From assembly GCF_011397635.1 (NCBI RefSeq), contig NC_064770.1:23120200-23184199 (forward strand): DNA of 64,000 nucleotides, read 5' to 3'. A model generated the notes under the pieces. That model was given only the letters and a program-made list of their open reading frames with translations, had not been told where the DNA came from and did not search any database. Positions 36,441 through 47,910 of the stretch are shown piece after piece (the stretch's first letter is position 1; the number at the start of each line of letters is the position of its first letter). Both the position numbers and the translations under genes were made by a program. The DNA comes from Epinephelus fuscoguttatus. Its lineage: Eukaryota; Chordata; Actinopteri; Perciformes; Serranidae.

Positions 36441-38519
36441 GTTTTATGTCATTCATTCTACTATTATGTATGTACTGTATTTCTTAATATTTTACATAGA
36501 GTTTTAGGCGTTGAGACATACAACAATTCATATCCCATCCATTTTTATTTAACGCACTGGTATCGGATCGGTACTCTGTATTGGCAGATACCCAAGGTTC
36601 AGGGATCGGAATTGGGAAGGAAAAAGTGGTATCAGTACATCTCTAATTATTGCTTATTAGTTGTGGACGCAAGCTAATAAAATGAATGCAGCTTTATTAT
36701 CCACATATGTTAGTTAAAAAGGAAGCACATTTTTCTGTTCTTTAAAATGCCAATAGCCAAACCTACCACGTTTTTATCACATTCGGCCTTTAGATGGTCA
36801 AACACCACGGCCTTGCAGCAGCTGCCGGTGGGCGACCACGGGGGACGGATAAACACCCAGATGAACGGATCTGTCGTGGGAGAGTGCAGGCTCTCTGCCA
36901 GGCTGAAGAAGTGGGAAGCCTTGCGACCACACACATCCGCTCGCCCCTCATCACTCAACAACGCTAGTGGAGAGAAACAAGGCGCAAGTGTGGAGCTGTT
37001 ATTACTTCTCATCATCTAAAGGGTTTCATTTGACTTTTATTTAACCAAGATGTACTCGCAAGATACTTGTGTTGTGTTTAACTTACGTCCTTCATTGTAC
37101 AAATAAGCGATGCCCAGTTTCACAGCGGCTTCAAAATTCCCTTTCTCAGCAGCCCTGAAAGAAGAGAGATGTTTCAGGTGAAAATCCATACAGAAGTAAA
37201 GCAATACACCAATTTCAGGAGATTTTTTATTTGACAAAAGTGACTGTACCTTTCAAATAGCCATAAGGTGTTGGGGGATGGCCACGTGTCCCTGAAACTG
37301 ACCCTGGCCCATACACTAGAGTGGTTGTCAACAATGTCCCGCAGCTGGGAGTGAACCTGTAACAGAGGTCGAGACAATTAGTCCAAGTCAATACCAGAGA
37401 CATCTGACTTACTAAATCAGGTGGTGCCAAGATGCTGGAGCCAGAGCACATCTGGGATAACACAGCACATACATGCTAGAGGTTGTGTAGTAGTGTTACA
37501 GTGCATTTACTCACTGCTCTGACAGACAGCAGGTCCTCAGCAGAGAGGCACTGGAGCACACAGAGGAGGACCTCCTCAGGTAGAGACAGCAGAGTCAGGT
37601 CTGGAGTTCGCTTACGGACCCGCTTCCTTGCTGGAACCGAGTAGCATTTTGAACAACGGCAGTGGACTACTGACAGGAAGAGAAGTCAAAAGTTAGTCTC
37701 TTGGTACACCTAAACACCAAGTTCCCCATTCTTTAGCATGGTTCACGTACTCAGTGCAAAACGCAGCATAGTGTTAAACACATATGAAGTGCACAAACAA
37801 AACCCCCAAAAGCATTTCACATCTCAGTGCAAGGTTTACAAACTAATTCTCACATTACTGTCAAACAAATATTTGAGCTTCATTTACAGCAGGCCAGCAA
37901 CATGCTAGGCTAGCTGATAACCAGGCTCAGCAAGGTGAAGGTTATGGCTCCATATTCAAAACGCCTAACGTAAAGTATCTCCGGGTGGTCTGATCAAACC
38001 TTCTATTTGACTGCTTAAAGTTTAAATCTGTAGAAAGTTAATTAGCTAAGGTGTCAAAATAAGCAACATAATTTAATCAAGTGCTGTAAGCATTAATAGA
38101 TATCTATAGATGGCGAAATGAGCATCTGCCTTGGGAAAGTCAAACCAAGTGAGCGCCCAAATTTCCCTCCTGTGCTTCAAATGCATAACGTTACATTACA
38201 TATACATTTCATGAAGTTTAACATTATGTTATCGTTTTTAATTACAACAAACTCGAAACATGACAGGAACATAAACGCCTATTTTAATATTAGCTGCATT
38301 AACGTATCCATTTGAAACTACTTACAGGAGTAATGCATGGCTACCCCGGTTAACGTTTGAGCTGGCTATGAGCTAGTAACCACCGCTAACTCTGTCAATC
38401 TGCTAATGTTAGCATTTAAACACACGTTCACACATATTCGCTTTACATAAGTCACACGGACATTTCTTGATATTAAAGCTAGCTAAAGTTGACTCAATTT
38501 ACTTACCGCCCGCTTTCAT
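25184..38519 (-). CDS. ccnf: Cyclin F, F-box substrate receptor of an SCF ubiquitin ligase
   Basis: Binds SKP1 through its F-box and recruits cyclin-fold targets (CCP110, RRM2, CDC6 in mammals) for ubiquitination in S/G2. Exons in order: 38507-38519, 37515-37666, 37250-37356, 37087-37154, 36767-36963, 35849-35902, 35370-35474, 34099-34176 or 33799-33876 (identical pair), 33188-33342, 32668-32832, 31774-31897, 31480-31660, 30609-30696, 28508-28601, 28245-28378, 26002-26180, 25184-25632. All junctions keep frame, giving 780 aa with one exon 8 (human about 786). KRVRKR (19-24) looks like a nuclear signal. The F-box is at about 28-76, with FEAAVKLGIAYLYNEG repeats after it. The cyclin box opens with the hydrophobic patch MRYIL at 309-313. 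The phrase SKEILTIREAVWLTDNTYKY is near-identical to mammals. The C-terminus has the PEST-like SGYSSVQSASPSS and a basic KRKNS. Confidence 0.97.
26503..26822. mobile_element. MITE with TTAA-like ends
   Basis: The ends 'ttaaaaaggtccagtgtgta' and 'aattgacctttaa' are inverted relatives, and 'aggattt' is mirrored by 'aaatcct'. Contains 'caccactagatggcactaaa'. It is a non-coding element in the ccnf intron between exons 15 and 16. TTAA at both ends would suit a piggyBac-mobilised MITE. Confidence 0.6.
27017..27346. mobile_element. MITE with 'ggctgggcagtatatc' end
   Basis: The left end 'ggctgggcagtatatcaata' and right end 'ctccattttgtccagtcct' are imperfect inverted repeats. The body is AT-rich with 'tatatcgatattgtgatatg'. 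A recognisable fish MITE type with no coding potential. Confidence 0.5.
27782..28125 (+). repeat. MITE-like repeat family A, copy 2
   Basis: Shares 'gtatgtaaaagtaatcc', 'gctacatgctaacatcaggg' and 'catgtaatcttgg' with the copy at 5334. The terminal part is missing. Confidence 0.6.
28164..28194 (+). repeat. A-rich homopolymer tract
   Basis: Runs of A interrupted by 'cc'. Prone to sequencing error. Confidence 0.7.
29320..29550 (+). repeat. LINE 3'UTR-like repeat
   Basis: 'ctgaggtttcttccattttt', 'gtgagggtccaaggacagag' and 'gtgatattgggctatataaa' followed by 'tacaatttaattcatt' are the familiar 3' end of a fish LINE. No coding part. Intronic in ccnf. Confidence 0.6.
30828..31439 (-). mobile_element. 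5'-truncated L1-type LINE with 14-bp target duplication
   Basis: Flanked by perfect direct repeats gcatcttgtgttct (30814-30827 and 31440-31453). A T-run from 30828 is the poly(A) tail of a minus-strand element. At the far end the minus strand reads WLKIEPPSYNDWILKVYEIY then EMEKITYAVRLQKEKILKRW, typical of an L1 ORF2 C-terminus, before a long 3'UTR. It sits in the ccnf intron between exons 12 and 13, in the same orientation as the gene. The intact duplication marks a fairly recent insertion. Confidence 0.85.
31180..31203 (+). repeat. Poly-A tract inside the L1 3'UTR
   Basis: Nearly uninterrupted A run within the element's A/G-rich 3' region. Confidence 0.7.
32045..32650 (+). repeat. MITE-like repeat family A, copy 3
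   Basis: The longest copy. It has 'gtatgtaaaagtaatccc'-type start blocks and 'catgtaatcttggttg' twice (near 32264 and 32440). Towards the end it has 'gacagtatgaggaaaatag' and 'aacgcatgtaaacatgttg'. It lies directly upstream of ccnf exon 10 on the plus coordinate side and ends just before it. Confidence 0.6.
33715..33980. repeat. 266-bp direct duplication, unit 1
   Basis: Matches 34015-34280 base for base as far as I can see. The offset is 300 bp and the 34 bp between (33981-34014) are unique. It contains ccnf exon 8 and its flanks. Confidence 0.95.
33799..33876 (-). CDS. ccnf: ccnf exon 8, downstream duplicate copy
   Basis: Encodes MADPGRYLQCIRTLRDYAGK followed by GSWEAQ (26 codons, phase 0 at both ends). 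Acceptor CTCAG and donor GTGTGT are both intact. It is identical to 34099-34176. Confidence 0.9.
34015..34280. repeat. 266-bp direct duplication, unit 2
   Basis: Second copy of the unit at 33715-33980. The lack of divergence in intronic bases means it is either very recent or an assembly duplication. Confidence 0.95.
34099..34176 (-). CDS. ccnf: ccnf exon 8, upstream duplicate copy
   Basis: Same 78 nt and same splice sites as 33799-33876. In transcript order this copy comes first. Use of both would insert 26 residues ahead of the cyclin box without shifting frame and would move the MRYIL patch from residue 309 to 335. Confidence 0.9.
34555..34874 (-). mobile_element. tRNA-derived SINE, minus orientation
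   Basis: On the minus strand the head reads 'ggggcggctgtggctcagag' with box-A-like and box-B-like ('ggtttgatccc') motifs. The other end reads 'gcgctatacaaatgcagatc'. Intronic in ccnf. Confidence 0.7.
36161..36645. mobile_element. Non-autonomous DNA element (hAT-like MITE)
   Basis: The ends 'tagagctgtactgatacc' and 'ggtatcagtacatctcta' are inverted with one mismatch. Internal 'ggtatcggatcggtactctg' repeats the theme. No coding content. Lies in the ccnf intron between exons 5 and 6. Confidence 0.65.
36410..36435 (+). repeat. AAT microsatellite
   Basis: About nine 'aat' units inside the MITE at 36161-36645. Confidence 0.9.
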
Positions 38520-38875
38520 TGCAAGTGCAGTGATCTCCCCTGAAACAGCGATGCCTGTAGCTACAGCACTGGGAGGCGATTTAAACGTCACGGCGATGCT
38601 AGCAAACTTTAACCACACACAATAACAAGCTATTTCCCCAGAAAATAAGATATACAGTGTTAGAGCACTGCTCACTGGCTCTGTTGGGCTGTAGTAGTTG
38701 ACTAATATCTTAACAAGTTGTAAGCTCGTGCTCAATTCAAATTCAAGCACGCGTCCTCACTTGTTGGACCCGCCCCAAAGCTACTCTAGGACCGCCCGCG
38801 CTTAACGTTTAAACGCCACAACGAAGCTAACTGGTCTGGCTAGGTGCCGCCCAACTACTACACAGCAGCCTTGTG

Positions 38876-39001
38876 ATTGGCCAGCGTCAGGAGCGGTGAC
38901 GCCGATTGGCTGGATTTCATAAACTGTAAAATAGCAGAAGACGATTGGACAACGTGACGCCATTTCGAACTACGCGCTCGTAAGTGGATGGGCATGATTG
39001 G
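38876..39001 (-). promoter_or_regulatory. ccnf: ccnf promoter with four inverted CCAAT boxes
   Basis: ATTGG on the plus strand (CCAAT for ccnf) occurs at 38876-38880, 38905-38909, 38944-38948 and 38997-39001. CHR-like TTCGAA is at 38964-38969 and a TTTGAA (minus strand) at 38736-38741. Multiple NF-Y boxes plus a CHR are typical of G2/M genes, which fits cyclin F. The start site is not visible; 38520-38870 is CpG-containing and presumably holds it. Confidence 0.6.
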
Positions 39002-42000
39002 TTGACCTGATTATGAAGTAAGACTACAGATCCGCCTCTATACGTGGATTGTGGGTAGTGTAGTTGAACAGGAGAAGCCGTTTAAAGGTACCCCGTTTAA
39101 AGGGACAGGCGCACAGTTAGATCTAGAGTAGTAGATTTGTGTTTATGTCAATACCTGCCCCTTGTACCCCATTTTACACAGAGATTCCGCTATAGAGCTG
39201 CTATTAAGTTCCTTCTTTATGTCTCCTTTGCACTTTTACACAGATACAAACAACGGCGGTATTATACAGCTCCGGTGTGATTATACACTGCATCGTGGCT
39301 TTGAGGAATCAAAAGAGGCATGATGGGTGTGACATGTAACACAGAAGTGTGGGCCACTAGTGTGACGTATAACTAAGGCGTCGGCAGCAGTTTCTAAACA
39401 ATAACAAAGGCATAATATCCCAAAACGTTTTTTGTCCCTGTTATATGGCGGCTGATTTCATCCTCTATTCGGAGGGTAATGAGCTCCCTGACCGCATTGT
39501 TTTCCCAATTTGCAGACATTTTCAGCCACTGCTCTTCCTCTTTCTTTGAGGTAGTTGCTAACTGCTAACAGCTACTTTTTGAATCTATCACACATCTGTC
39601 ACACGCATAACATGTCGTCACAACGTTACACCCCTATGATCCTATTCTGTGGGCCACCTGCAGCGAAGAGAAATCATTTCACCTCCGTTCCCAGCTCAGA
39701 GGCAAGACAACCTTGCTCTACTTTTCCGCGATCATACCTCATAAAAAGCAAAGTAAAGCGAGGCAGCATAACGGCGTGATATTCCCGCTCTAAACAGGCA
39801 GCGTAAAAAGGGGCTAATGTCAATGTCACCTGCCCCTTGTGCCACATAGATCGCCCCAGGCATGAGTCCTATGAATAATTTGCATTTTACTACTCATAGT
39901 CCCCTCGTCTCAAAGTCAATGTTTTTTTGAAAAGTTAGGTGCCTGAAATAAGGTCTGTGGTTCACACAAGCCTAAGAGACTTTCACGTTTTATCTTACGA
40001 CATAAAATATGTCAGTAAATACCCCACTTGTGACCCTTATAGCTTCTATGTGTCTTAAAAAAGGCGGTTGCTAACAAGTGGCTAAAGGAGACTACAGAAC
40101 ATCATCACGCATAGCCATGCCAAACATGGCTTTGTAGTCTTGTTATGGTGGTGACCTTATGTGACCTTAGAATAGTTTATTTGTAGCCCAACATTAGCAT
40201 TTTACCTCTGGCGATTGCATTTAGGCTTCAATAATCAAGAAAGTGGTGTTCATTTGTGAAGATTATCTTGCTGAAGAAAACATGGAAACATCACAGACCT
40301 TTGTTTTCCACAGAGCTAATTTTTGGCAGTATTCCAAAATGCAAAAATTCCAGAGGCTTTTTGACAAGGGAATAGTGTGCAGCTAATGTCTGTGTGGGCC
40401 TACAGAAAAATGTCAGCCCTGGGGCACTCTGTTTACTGTTAAAAATGTTTTTTCTGGGGCGTCAGTGACTTAGTGGATCGAGCAGGCACCCCATGTATAA
40501 GGCTGTTGCTGCAGCGGCCGGGTTCGACTCCAGCCTGTGGCCCTTTGCTGCATGTCACTCCCTCTCTCTCCCTTTTCACACTTGTCTGTCTTATCCATTA
40601 AAGGCTAAAAATGCCCCAAAAAATATCTTTAAAAAAAATTAATAAATAAATGATATTTTTTTGTGTCTGTCAGCTGGACACACTGAAAGATGGCAAATTT
40701 TGGTTGGAAAAGCAACAAATTGTTTCATCCCTAAGAGTACATTGTTGGATTTTTGTCTGTTTTAGCCAAACATATTGTAAAATCATTTTTTTCCCTACAT
40801 TTTATTTATTCATTACACAGTTTTAGTTATATCTCTGTAAGTCATTCCTCCTTAAATGTTTTTTAAACGCCTATTCTACATTGCAATGCTTGTAAATCAC
40901 TCCTAATTCATTTAGAATGCATTTTAAAATACTGTGTCAAGTCAAATGTATTTAAAGCAAGTTCAAAAATGCCCCACGTTCACCACCTTTTTTTAAAAAA
41001 AAAATAAATATGTGAATGAGTGAAACTATTCTTGAAGCTTAAAACCCTTTAACGTTCCACTCAGCCATTTGTCAGAGCACATTTTAAGTCACTATCTTAA
41101 TGAAAAATGTGTTGAACTTATTTTTTTTTCAAGATGTTGAATTTTAGAGGTCTAACTGAACAGATTTCTGTAACATTATACAAAAAATAAAAGTCTAGTA
41201 AGGGTCAATTTCACACACACAAAAAGTTCAGTTCAGTAGTCCTTTTATGTTAAAGTTAGTAAAGCTAAGCTAATGTTATTACATTTGATTATGTGCTATG
41301 AAATACAAAAACTTTGAATTATTAATTGTTGTTAAATTATACATTTAATGTTATCTAATAAATACTTACTGAACTAATTTCATAAGTATTATTTTTTACT
41401 GTTTAAAGCCTCAAGGAAACATTTGAATTGTCTTTTCATTGTAAAGGTAATGATGCTAAGATAATGAATATACATTTTTTTAGAAAATAAAAAAAGGATG
41501 AATATTCACTTTTATTAATATTTAATGTTATCCCATTATATATTTGATGAAAAAAATATGTCAGTATGATTTTTTCACAATTTCTAAGGTGTTTTCAAAT
41601 GACTGTAGTGGTAAATATCTAGAATGAATACATGGAAATAATACTAGTACTGGTAGAACTGCTAATTCCATGGTAACAAACTGATCTATGTTGGTACACT
41701 AATATATTACTAGCACTATAACAGTACATGATTTATCATTTTGATATTTTTCCTACCATGAAGTGACATCTCAACTGTTTGGTAGTGGCCTATATTAAAA
41801 AAAACATTGATTTTTGTTATTATTATTGCCCCGGGTAAATCCATTGCTGTTTTCTCAATGTGGACAATAAAGGGTTCATTTCAAAAGAAAAGAGAGTAGG
41901 AAAGAAAATTGTAGTATCATGCCAAATGCACGTTAACATTTGCAAACTGAGCAACGAGATATAAAAGCAGGGAAGTGCGCATTCAGTTACAATGCTGGTA

Positions 42001-44390
42001 GGGTTATAGGTTATTAAAGAGACAGAACTATGTGAGTCAAAGGTTATAAAAAAGCATGAAAACGTCAGTGGAGCAAACAACATCATTGATGTGTTCCTTG
42101 TAATGGAGCACAATAAGAAATCATGACGTCAGTTGCCCTGTTCTTTTGCACATCACACGCACACACTTTACAATTCATCAATATTTGTGTGAGCAAGCAG
42201 AGATGTAAACAAAAGCAACATATTGGTTTTGGCCTGTGACGCAGTCGCCTTTGAGGAAATTACAAATGATTAAGGCCGGGATGATTAAGACCATTGTGTC
42301 GGGTCCCCATTGTGAGTAAATAGACGACTCTCTTGGCTGGGTCATAAAGGAGCAGAGAGGACACTACCAATAGTAATCATTTGTTCCTTTCAGCCTCACA
42401 ATTGATCTGCATCATCCCCTATCTCTTTATCACTTACTTTTGTTCAACATCGACCCCTGCCTCTAGAAGAATAGAAGAAAATATTTCTGTATGTATCCTC
42501 TGCATTGTATCTGTCACTCCTCTGTAAATGTGCACGTGTGATGGTGAATAAAGAAAATACATCTCTGCCATTTTGTCCCTGTGTTCATTGAGGCGTGTAA
42601 TTCCCACTGCATTTACTGGAGGTGTTGTGTGATCAAATTATCCTGTAGCTGAGTGACCTTAGACAGGGCAGAGGCTGTGGCATCCTCATTTGGATGCAGT
42701 TACTGTTTCCATAGAAACTTCAGCCATTTTCTCAGCAAAACCCAAAGCGACCAGTATAATGGCTGGGGAAAAGTGACTGGTTGGTGCATTTAACCTAAAT
42801 TGAAACTAATTACAGCAATAAAAGCGTGCACAATGTGCTCTTAAAACCACGGGAGCCAGGTCTATCATTTTGCTCCCTGAGCAGTCATTATTCCTTCACA
42901 TAATTTCTCTGAAAAGACGTGTCAATATAAAGCTGCTGCCTCCCACAGGAAGTAACTGTGTTTGATCTGGGAGGTAGATGGGAGTGCGATGACTTCACAC
43001 GTTCATAAAGAGCTGCCCTGTTGCAGCAAGGTATTAATTAAAGGAACGCCAAGCAGAACACATTTGCGAAGGAACTTTTGTAGATTGAAACACTGACTGA
43101 CTTTTAAAATAGAAAGAGAGGTAGGATATTAAGAGAGGATGGGAAGGAGAGGTGATTCATAGGAGGGGGGACAGAAAAAAACTTTTTTGCTTGTTGGTAA
43201 TTGGCAGTGTCTCCTACTCATGTTCATCCAGAAACAATCAAAAATAATCAGTGTTCAGAGCGTGTGACAGTGTTATATTATCCCAGTGCTCTCAGGTTTG
43301 TGAGTGATTATTAAATCAAATTGCTTCTCATCACATTTGCTCCTATTACAATACCTACACTGAGACTGCGTTTTAATCTCATTTTGCCGGTGATTTAATT
43401 TGACTGTCTGGCCAAGCATGTGTGATTCACATAAACATCTGTCTCCAAAACAGCTGTCGTAATACCTGAAGCAGATTTTAAACGTACCCATCCTCTACAA
43501 AAGCATCATTTAGAAGCAACAGCAGGCAGGCAGTGACTAACTACACAAACAGGATTGTCTTTAGCACAGATGCTGTTGATCAGGAATGTGAACAAAACAT
43601 ATATACAGTCATCAGGCCCCAGTATGGCCGGAGTCCAGACTTCATGATATCACGTCATGCTGCCGTGTCTTTCTGGTTTTGCTTTTTAAACTGATGTCAG
43701 TTTTGTATAATTCAAAGTATGATAAAACCCAAATAGCGCCGAATGCTTCGGGTTCGAAGCCAAGCTCTGGAGATTGAGAGGCGGATGAGTTGCTCCCATC
43801 TGGTTTCCTGTAATCTGCGCTGACCCGAGCAATCCAACTGACCACTTCCACTCCATCTGCACTTTGCCCCCTGTTGGCCTCCACACCCTTTATCCAGACC
43901 TAAACACTGTTCCCTCCACACCCACGACTGTTTCCCAGCTCTGTTACCAGTGAATGATAAAATGTGCTCATACTTAATAAAATAAAATAACCTCCTGGTG
44001 AACTGAGCGCGCCTGTATGTTATTAACACGCAGAATATGTTTGTCACGGTGAGGGTAGATTGCCTGTTTCATCACTTTGCCAGTAGGGGGTGTCATGCCT
44101 TCTGCTCCATGCTGGCCAGTCTGTTTTCCTAACAACCAAAGGATCACACATATCTCCGGGTGTCTGACCAAGTCATCCAAGCTGGCAGGGCAGCACATGG
44201 CAACATGTCTATATACAGCATAGAAATTTAAAGTACAGGGGAAGCAGAGGTGGTCTCGTCAACCAAAGATGTTTTTTAATGTTCTGTGTAAAGAGTTTAA
44301 CACATTTACAATTAATGTGCACACTGTTTAAAATAGAATCAAACTCTGTGTTAGTCCATTGACCCTCACAATCCACTACCCATCTCTCAA
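39002..44390. other. Intergenic, mostly AT-rich
   Basis: Apart from the SINE at 40456-40620 I see no exon-like open frame with splice sites, no RNA gene and no clear transposon. The stretch 40620-41830 is notably AT-rich with many short A/T runs. The region may contain conserved non-coding elements that cannot be judged from one sequence. Confidence 0.5.
40456..40620 (+). mobile_element. tRNA-derived SINE, plus orientation
   Basis: The head starts 'ggggcgtcagtgacttagtg', with box A 'tgacttagtgg' and box B 'ggttcgactcc' (40521-40531). The body 'ggccctttgctgcatgtcac' and 'ctccctctctctccc' is followed by an A-rich tail to about 40650. This is a common percomorph SINE. Confidence 0.8.
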
Positions 44391-44399
44391 TAAGTTTTA

Positions 44400-44867
44400 C
44401 CAGATCAATTTTTCCTCTTGCCTGTAGTGCTGTTTATCAACCTATATTGTTATGATGTGCATTGCCATGTGGTGGAGATACCAGCTGTTGAGATGGCTGC
44501 CTTCTTTTGAATATAATGGAACTAGATGGCGCTCGGCTCATGGTGCTCAAGACACCAAAAAACATACATCTGAAAAACTCAACAGCGATGTCTCTTTACA
44601 GAAATCATGAGCCGGTTTCTTCAAGATAATCCGCACACCTCACCTTGTGAGCAGTTTTATGTAGGAACTATTTTTCTTTTCACCAAACTACACCCACCAA
44701 CAGTATCACTATGCAGAAGGAAACGTGCATCTACTGCCAGCTCACCTAGCGCTATCGATATCTCCAACACTCAGCAACTCACACCAAAACAATCTGTATT
44801 GATCAATAGCACTACAATTAAGAGGAAAAATATGTGTTTTTGATTTGGGGGTGAACTGTCCCTTTAA
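44400..44867 (+). mobile_element. MITE family B, nearly full copy
   Basis: Starts near 'tttttcctcttgcctgtagt' and contains 'aatggaactagatggcgctc', 'aaactcaacagcgatgtctc' and 'gataatccgcacacc'. Ends 'gggtgaactgtccctttaa'. The 5' terminus is eroded. A short inverted fragment of the family is at 45017-45045. Confidence 0.65.
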
Positions 44868-45415
44868 CACAAAGTTACATTTAACACTTGTGTTTCACCT
44901 CACATTACAAACTAGAACCTCACAGACCGAGAAAAATAAAACAGTTCATGCATGAAGCTGCTCACAGTACAGCTAAGTAGATTATCTTTATACAGCTCAT
45001 GAAATATAAAATTGTTGTTGAGTGCCATCTAGTTCCATTATATTAGAGGGCACACAGACAAACAATATTTTGTGTCACTCGCTGGAGTGACGAACAGCAT
45101 TGGCAAACAGCATGGCTGTCCGCCGGGTGAGGGATGTATTTCCCCCGCAGCAGAGAGAGGTAGATTTTCCCCTTTAATTTTTTTTTCAGAAGGCAGAAGG
45201 GAAATCACATCGCATTATTTAATACACTGTACATACAGCACCAAATATTATGCAGCCACAATGTACTACATTGCGCTGAGCTAACAAAGACCATATTCAT
45301 AAATACTCTTTATGAGCTTTTCCTCTGACTTGAAAGAGATTAAGGGCTGATGTAGCCGCACGGTATGCAGGTGCTTGCGAATACAGATTGATCTATGCTA
45401 GTCCTATTTTGTCAG

Positions 45416-45622
45416 TAGATTAAGGTTCAGAGACTTACTACACTCTGGTTAACTTGGCATGTTCACTGCTGCTGCCGCCAGTGATGCACCATATCCCCTA
45501 AGAATAATACTGCTCTGTTCAGGATGGCTGATCCTAATCTAACTGCAGGGACAGCTCCCCACTCCCACATTAAAGTGAAAGGAATGACTTCCCAGGTTCT
45601 GCTTTTGTCTTCCTCCGTTAAC
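45416..45622 (+). repeat. Tandem duplication, unit 1 (207 bp)
   Basis: Begins 'tagattaaggttcagagact' and ends 'cttcctccgttaac'. Repeated immediately at 45623. Confidence 0.95.
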
Positions 45623-45811
45623 TAGATTAAGGTTCAGAGACTTACTACACTCTGGTTAACTGGCATGTTCACTGCCACCATATCCCCTAAGAATAATACT
45701 GCTCTGTTCAGGATGGCTGATCCTAATCTAACTGCAGGGACAGCTCCCCACTCCCACATTAAAGTGAAAGGAATGACTTCCCAGGTTCTGCTTTTGTCTT
45801 CCTCCGTTAAC
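45623..45811 (+). repeat. Tandem duplication, unit 2 (189 bp)
   Basis: Identical to unit 1 except for 18 missing bases: one T near the start, and 17 bases in the 'tgctgccgccagtgatg' region. Confidence 0.95.
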
Positions 45812-47910
45812 TCCTTACTTCCCCCTCCTCCCCTCTGTTTAAACTAACAGAGTTCAGCAGACAATCAGTATGCAACAGAACATCTAAATGCACACTGACT
45901 GAGAAAGGACTGATCGATTGCATGTCTATTGAAGCAGATGGCCTCCAGGTCGGTCTTTGGCATTGTGTGTTATTAACTGCTACCTCTGGATGCATAGACA
46001 CATTTTACTCGGCAACAAGCATCACTAATCTGACAGCCAGAATCAATGCAACAAAGATCAATGACAGTTCTCAAGGATAAAGGAGTGCTCGAACACATAG
46101 GGACAAACGGGCTAGACTCAATTTCTGTACATTCTACGTGTTGTACTTTCTACTTCTGTGATTTGCATTTGCCATCCAGTGTTACATTCTGTGACAGAAA
46201 TGAGAATATTTAAGACAAGAATCAAATGCCATTGTGTGTCTCATCCCGTGAGACCACACACCAACAGAAAGCACCTATTCACAGATGTGGAGCTGAGCGC
46301 AGCTACATTCACTCGTTCTTTCAGAAAGGAAAAAGTACATGAAAGGGAAACCCCAGAGTCACTTAGAGCACAAACATGAATCAGTATTCACTAGAGAAAC
46401 AGCCTTGTACCATATCTTCAGACTGACAAAGGGATTTGTCACTCACTCTCAGTCAATATTCTTTCCACTGTGAGAAAGAAAATAATGCACTCTCTTTGGC
46501 ACACAGTGATACAGACAAATATCTGAGGCTTAAAATTAAATGTATGTGTGTGTCTTAATTTGAATATCAAAAGGCTGCACACACTTCCTCCTGGGCTATG
46601 TCACATTTGGGAAATGAGAGGGATCAAGTCAGACACAGGATGTAGGATGGAGGAAGGCATATGGGATGGATGAGGGGAGAGAGAGAAAGAGAGAGAGAAC
46701 AAGAGGGGAAATTCTCAGGGGTTCAGATGGAAACAGGGGAATGTGACAGAGCCTTTTTCCATGAGTGCTTGCTCAAGGCACCAAGAGGGAGGGGCCCTAG
46801 GGGAGCAGGATCAGTCAAAGTGTCCCTGCAGTGGCATGTCCCCTCGGGTAGTGTCCTTCAATAATCCTGGCCTGCCCTGTGTGGGGCTGAGGTGCCCCAC
46901 GAAGATACTAGGCTGGGCGTAAATGCTCGCACATTGACAGGAGGGCAATCAGTCAGTCAGAAGTCAGTGCCCCACTCCTTTGTAATGTGAAGCTGAAGCT
47001 ACAAAAGGCCTTTCAGAGTATGTTGCTGTTCTAGGAGTTTCTCTTGCTTGGCGTGGACATGGCTATATGTGCAAATCTGTTGTTCCTTAGTAGTGAAGTC
47101 CAACAGTCTTTCGATTCACTAGAATCTTAATTTGAGCACACACAAACACCTTCCACTTCCCCAGCAGGTCCTCTGCCCTCTCCAGCTCATCGTCCACACA
47201 GATGCCAGCAAGATCCTGCTGGACTCAAGTTCCACTCTCCCATTGCGTAAAAAAAGCCCTCAACACATTGCTGCGGTGTCACAGGACGAGTGAATGACGC
47301 TGGCCGCTGACGCGGGTGCGCTGCTCTTTCGGCTGGGTATCGGGTTGCCGTCTTTGGCCCACTTCTGGCCTCTTGGAGAGTCACCTGTCCTGGCAGGAGG
47401 AATGCTGTGACTGACGTGCCTAGTGACGCCAGCGTTGACTCCAGCAGCAGCTCTGCATAGCGTGTTAGGTGTCTGTGCAAGCTCCTGCTGTGACTGCCAG
47501 TGCATATGTGAGTGAGGACTGCGAGGGGCCGTGCGTGTAAATATGCATGTAGTGTGCAATGCATATTTGTGTGTGTCTCCTCTGAGGTTGTTTTGACACT
47601 GGACACCTGCTGTCAGATGATAAAAGAGTGTGTGAGGCATTGGTGATCCCTCCTTGCCAATCCAAAATGGTCCAAACTTTACAGACTAAACAGATACTCA
47701 GTGTCCTCCTGTCTATCTGTCCTTCCACGCTCTATGATTTCTCAACTCAAGTTCTCTCCGGCATGAGCTGAGCCAAACTCTGTGATAAAGAATAGAGGGG
47801 ATTCGGCGCTGGGAGGAGGTGAAGTGGCGGCTTCTTTAGCCAACTCTTGAGCTCCCAGCCCTGAGTATGTCTCTGCTTTCAAGTTCCTACCACTGTTTTC
47901 CCCATGTGCT
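45812..47910. other. Intergenic and probable 3'UTR of the TMEM100-like gene
   Basis: No exons recognised. The part next to 47911 is presumably 3'UTR of the minus-strand gene, but I see no AATAAA (minus strand) to mark its end. A GA-rich tract lies at 46674-46705. Confidence 0.4.

Noticed and set aside
47187..47728. Overlapping minus-strand open frames of 87-139 codons
   Set aside because: Three frames overlap with no family resemblance. They lie downstream of the TMEM100-like stop and are most likely 3'UTR/intergenic chance frames.
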